Source: Glandiceps talaboti (taxonomy: Eukaryota > Hemichordata > Enteropneusta > Spengelidae). Taken from it: a DNA stretch of 38,500 bases. Of the stretch, positions 35,150-38,500 are shown piece after piece (within the stretch, counting starts at the first letter, position 1; each line of letters begins with the position of its first letter). The position numbers and the translations under genes were made by a program. The DNA lies in the NCBI RefSeq assembly GCF_964340395.1, contig NC_135563.1:16879651-16918150 (forward strand), given 5' to 3'. The notes beneath the pieces were generated by a model. The model saw only the letters and a list, made by a program, of their open reading frames with translations, made no database searches and was not told where the DNA came from.

Positions 35150-35965
35150 ATGAAAAGCATGTGTAGAGACGATTTACTAAGACGCCAAGTACTATCGACA
35201 TTTCCTCCAATTTCCGTAACCACCGATTCCCGTTCACGGCAAAACGAACGAGGAAGTACGGATAGCGTATCACTGTATAGTAAAAATAAATTGTCCAATG
35301 TGTGGTCGAGGAACTTACAAAGTAATGCGTTATCGAACAAATCGTTCATGCGCAAACGACTAACGCAACGAGCAGAAACGGAAAGACCTGCCACTACATT
35401 TACAAGGACAACTAGAGAAGCTAAGACCGGACTTCCAAGAGAACGAACAACTGTAGACCTAAAAGATTTACACGGCGGGGAAAAGGACTATCACAGTTGT
35501 AAATTCACAAGCCGGTCAAACTCTACGACAACTCCGTTAACACAGCGAAATGAACGTGATGGAACGGATAAGAGGAGGAGAGAGTCTTCCAGTACGAACT
35601 CATCGTCACTTCCTAAAATGGCTCAAAAGAAGAAACCCACCTTGACAACCGCTGAAGAATCAAGGCCAAGTGTTCAGCGAGAAATGACTGTCATTATTAA
35701 ATACGACGAGGATGATGAATATACATTTGCCAAACAAACTTCAAAAGAAAACAAACTTAGTCTATCATTTCGGCCAACTCTTGAAACTGCCCTTGAGGGT
35801 GACGAGGACACATGTGATTCAGTTGGCTATCTTCAGCCAGCTAAAAGTCGAAGTATTCTAGAGTGGTTAGATTCGTGCGAAAAAGCAAAGAATGAACCAC
35901 TCGCAGAAAGCGTAAAACAAAGCGAGGAACATTTACCGTTCATTTCCGACACCGGTAATGCATAG
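35150..35965 (+). CDS. gene B: uncharacterised disordered protein, WLD-family paralogue
   Basis: After splicing at 35126 the first ATG is 35150 (MKSMCRDD), giving 271 residues to TAG; a second ATG at 35159 has the better context (A at -3). The open frame extends upstream only through intron. The protein is Ser/Thr/Arg/Lys-rich, without signal peptide or membrane segment. Blocks shared with gene A, in order: residues 36-58 (STDSVSLYS then SNVWSRNLQS), 78-84 (ERPATTF), 180-190 (TVIIKYDEDDE) and 233-244 (SRSILEWLDSCE). Basic clusters KRRRE (141-145) and QKKKP (159-163) may be nuclear-localisation signals; the acidic run YDEDDEY follows IIK. Function unknown. It faces away from gene A. Confidence 0.88.
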   Translation: MKSMCRDDLLRRQVLSTFPPISVTTDSRSRQNERGSTDSVSLYSKNKLSNVWSRNLQSNALSNKSFMRKRLTQRAETERPATTFTRTTREAKTGLPRERTTVDLKDLHGGEKDYHSCKFTSRSNSTTTPLTQRNERDGTDKRRRESSSTNSSSLPKMAQKKKPTLTTAEESRPSVQREMTVIIKYDEDDEYTFAKQTSKENKLSLSFRPTLETALEGDEDTCDSVGYLQPAKSRSILEWLDSCEKAKNEPLAESVKQSEEHLPFISDTGNA

Positions 35966-36238
35966 TACATGTGTTGGTTTGTTTGACTTTGACGTGTAGA
36001 GAGAAACAGTTTTACATGAACCATTTACAATTTACAACTCAACAAGAGATACATCATTCAAGACGTACAAGCCAGATTTATTGGCCTAACTGAAACAGTT
36101 TATGTCAATTTCAGTGGTTTTTATTATACAATGAGAAGTTTAAAAACGATTTTGATTTACAAAGGAATGCCGGCATAAGTTTGAACTTGATAGATAAAAT
36201 ATGTACATCATCTAAAGTTCGAACAGGTCAGGAATGGC

Positions 36239-36244
36239 AATAAA
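36239..36244 (+). terminator. polyadenylation signal of gene B
   Basis: First canonical AATAAA after the stop codon, giving a 3'UTR near 300 nt. Confidence 0.55.
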
Positions 36245-36269
36245 GCGAATTTGTAAAAGAAATTACATC

Positions 36270-38310
36270 ATGATCAAAAAAACTCCCGTTTAGGAAAACA
36301 ACAGCATATAAATGCCAACCAACCACAGAGTTTCGAATTCTTTGATGCTGAAATTATCATCAGATGGTGCAAGCCATCCCCGTATTTCCGTCCATTTAGC
36401 CTAATATATGACGCACAAGTAATTTTTATGCAACGGTGAATTTTAATTTCCTAATTTATTTTAAAGGTCGCTGGAGTCGGAAATAAGAAAACAACGAATG
36501 TGAAATATTCACTTTGTCAAGCGTGTAATATATTGTAGAGTAAATAGTATTTTCTTTATGAGTTGAGTATTTTGTTAGGATAAAATAAGACATACGACAT
36601 ATGGCAATATCTAAATCCCAAAACATGTTTAAAGAACATACAGAGAATTTTTACTTTAAAGGGTGGTTTACTTTGCCAGTAACCTTTTAACATTAAAAGT
36701 GTATATTATCTTTTATGGACGACTTGCAACACGTTGTGTTGTTAAGCAAAAACCATTACGACGATTGACTACGCAAAGGGACAAGCTGACATTGTTAATA
36801 ATTTATGTATGCTGAAAATGTGGATGTAGTACACGGAAGGTGACCTTCAGCCTGAGAATTAGTTATCACCGAGGGATGTTTTGAAAAGCGGTATTGAAAA
36901 GCACAACTACCAACAAGGGTGTATTTCATCACTCCGGTCTTTCAGTACATAGTTCGTTCCTAAATTACGTTGCAATGTAAACGCTTCAAATTGATACAAA
37001 TTTGCTGTTGTTCAGCGAATTTGAAGAATAAAATATCGCCTGGGACCATGTTTCCAGAAGAACAAAAGAATATAGTTGTTATTGTATCTGTCTGTCTCTA
37101 TCATAAAGGCTATTGTTTTCTTTGAATCGAGTCTGCGCTCATTCATCATCACCTTGTCCTCATTATTAGAGAGCGTTCATTGTAGTTTTTTATGGATAAC
37201 ATATATTGCTACTACAGTCATTTGAAACAAGTATTGTCTAAATGTTCTAGCGGGTCACTGTGGGTTTAACTACAGAAGGACCCGATTAATCCACACAAAA
37301 CAAAACACCGTGGTCTATGGATATCCACCCATGCATGGGAATAGAAATTTGCATGTTTGAATGACGAAGACATATTTATGAAATCCAGTAGCCTTACAGA
37401 AGTTAAACTCGCCGTGTAATTGATCAATTCATAACGTTTGCAGGAAATGATCACCCTAATATTGGACCCGAGATTTAGAATTTTGGTAAAAAATACACAT
37501 CATTCTCTAGTTTCGATGTGAGATGTTGAAAAGTTCGACGTTTCAGTTTCTCGTTTGGAACTTTCGGGCATTAAAAATAAAATTTGTAGATGAAAATCAA
37601 ATTTCGGGTTAGTTGTAGATAAGACAAGTTAAAATCTACGAGACCATGTCTATAGATCATACCTTCTCTTATGCAATGCAGGTAGCAAGTAGCATACAAA
37701 CGTTAGAACATTGTTATATGAAAAACTATGACGTAAGGGGTTTGATAATAACGTTATAATTCCACGTCTCTACTAGTAGCACTGTATCTACAATGAATAA
37801 AGGTGAATTGCTATACCCTGGATCGAAGTGCAAAGCTATATCAGTTTGCCTAACGCACTTGAGAATGTAATATCGGTATTTTCATTCTATACCCAAACAT
37901 TCGAGACAGCCTAAGTAGATTCGCGTTACATGTCTGGCTTGTGTCTCGATATCGGTGTCACGGAATGTTTTCTGTCGGCACAAAAAACACCTTACGTCAG
38001 CTTAGTTTACCCCAGTGGTGTATAACTCAGTGATTGATCCGAAACAGACCGGAACGTGACGAAAATGTTAAATCAGGTGTGTCCTAAACAAGACAAATGT
38101 ACTGAATATAGAAGATGTGCCATGATTGGTCAATGAGCGCTAATTTTCATTAGTGTGCAGTCGACAGCGAATCAGAGGATGTGTTGTAGATGTTGCGGTT
38201 GGGGTGTCTTTATTGTTGTAGTTGCCCATTACAACAAGTGGTTGGACATTATAGCGTTGTTTGCAGTTCAACCCATGAATCAAAACTCACCCCAATAAGT
38301 CATTATCTAT
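36270..38310. other. gene-poor DNA
   Basis: No supported gene. An inverted CCAAT box lies at about 38127 without other promoter signs. Confidence 0.5.
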
Positions 38311-38316
38311 TTACAG

Positions 38317-38389
38317 GGAAAGATTTGAGTTGATGCCTTTCATGCGCCCAGAGCATGAGGGTTTCTCACCCGAGTCTAGCCACAATTAG
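38317..38389 (+). CDS. possible small terminal exon at right edge
   Basis: A clean acceptor (ATTATCTATTTACAG, AG at 38315-38316) is followed by 23 open codons to TAG: ERFELMPFMRPEHEGF then SPESSHN. Composition is balanced in contrast to the A-rich sequence after the stop. It is too short to assign; upstream exons were not found and gene B ends 2 kb earlier. Confidence 0.3.
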
Positions 38390-38500
38390 CTTATTCGTCA
38401 TCGAATTAAAACTAAAAAAAGGGAAGAAAGACACAAACCACGGACATATCAGCGAAATAAACTCCCAACGCAAACTATCCCAACACAAACCATTCATTCG

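Noticed and set aside
36315-36362. Minus-strand CTGATGA followed later by CGAAAC
   Set aside because: Position 10.1 is U opposite C, so the conserved G-C pair is missing, and no stem III or cleavage triplet is found.
38240-38275. Plus-strand KWLDII near the right edge as another WLD block
   Set aside because: No match beyond WLD; the surrounding frame is hydrophobic and unlike the family, and WLD alone is expected by chance.

Overview
The window reads as nuclear DNA from an animal, most likely a marine or other aquatic invertebrate. It is AT-rich, with long gene-poor stretches, GT-AG introns, a TATA-type promoter, AATAAA signals and very long tri-block microsatellites built from TACA/TATG, ACAG, ACTC, AT and GT units. 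Phylum cannot be settled from the sequence alone. There is no bacterial-style gene packing, no rRNA, no tRNA with convincing A and B boxes, and no CRISPR array.

Two genes are well supported. Gene A (minus strand, CDS 22471 to 21410) encodes 353 residues. Gene B (plus strand, CDS 35150 to 35965) encodes 271 residues after its N-terminus is corrected at a 3' splice site. Neither belongs to a family I recognise. They are divergent paralogues: four short blocks occur in the same order in both proteins (SN-x-W-[ST]-R-x-L-x-S, RPAT, IIK, and [IV/IM]-x-W-L-D), separated by unrelated low-complexity, probably disordered sequence. Both genes also share a layout: a non-coding first exon, a short 5'UTR intron and the whole CDS in one exon. 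They point away from each other across about 12 kb. Gene A carries upstream ORFs; gene B has a TATA box. Weaker relatives or relics of the C-terminal WLD block lie at 3.76-3.96 kb (plus) and 7.10-7.18 kb (minus), so the window may be a tandem or dispersed family cluster.

The most striking non-coding object is at 31.02-31.21 kb: a near-perfect 93-nt inverted repeat whose two arms each encode a complete type I hammerhead ribozyme, on opposite strands, embedded in (TA)n. Such ribozymes with a 3-bp stem III are known from Penelope-like retroelements and retrozymes. A second candidate mobile element, a ~395-bp MITE with long terminal inverted repeats and degenerate 43-bp internal repeats, is at 17.74-18.13 kb.

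Layout: 0-3.3 kb intergenic with a possible edge exon; 3.3-3.7 kb microsatellites and a possible third family exon; 4-7 kb sparse, with small ORFs and a G-rich tandem duplication; 7.3-13.5 kb sparse with microsatellites, RFX/nuclear-receptor-like sites and one credible exon at 12.4-12.6 kb; 13.5-20 kb intergenic with (ACTC)n and the MITE; 20-23.5 kb gene A and flank; 23.5-34.4 kb intergenic with the ANAC array, (TA)n tracts and ribozyme palindrome; 34.4-36.3 kb gene B; 36.3-38.5 kb mostly empty with a possible small terminal exon at the right edge.
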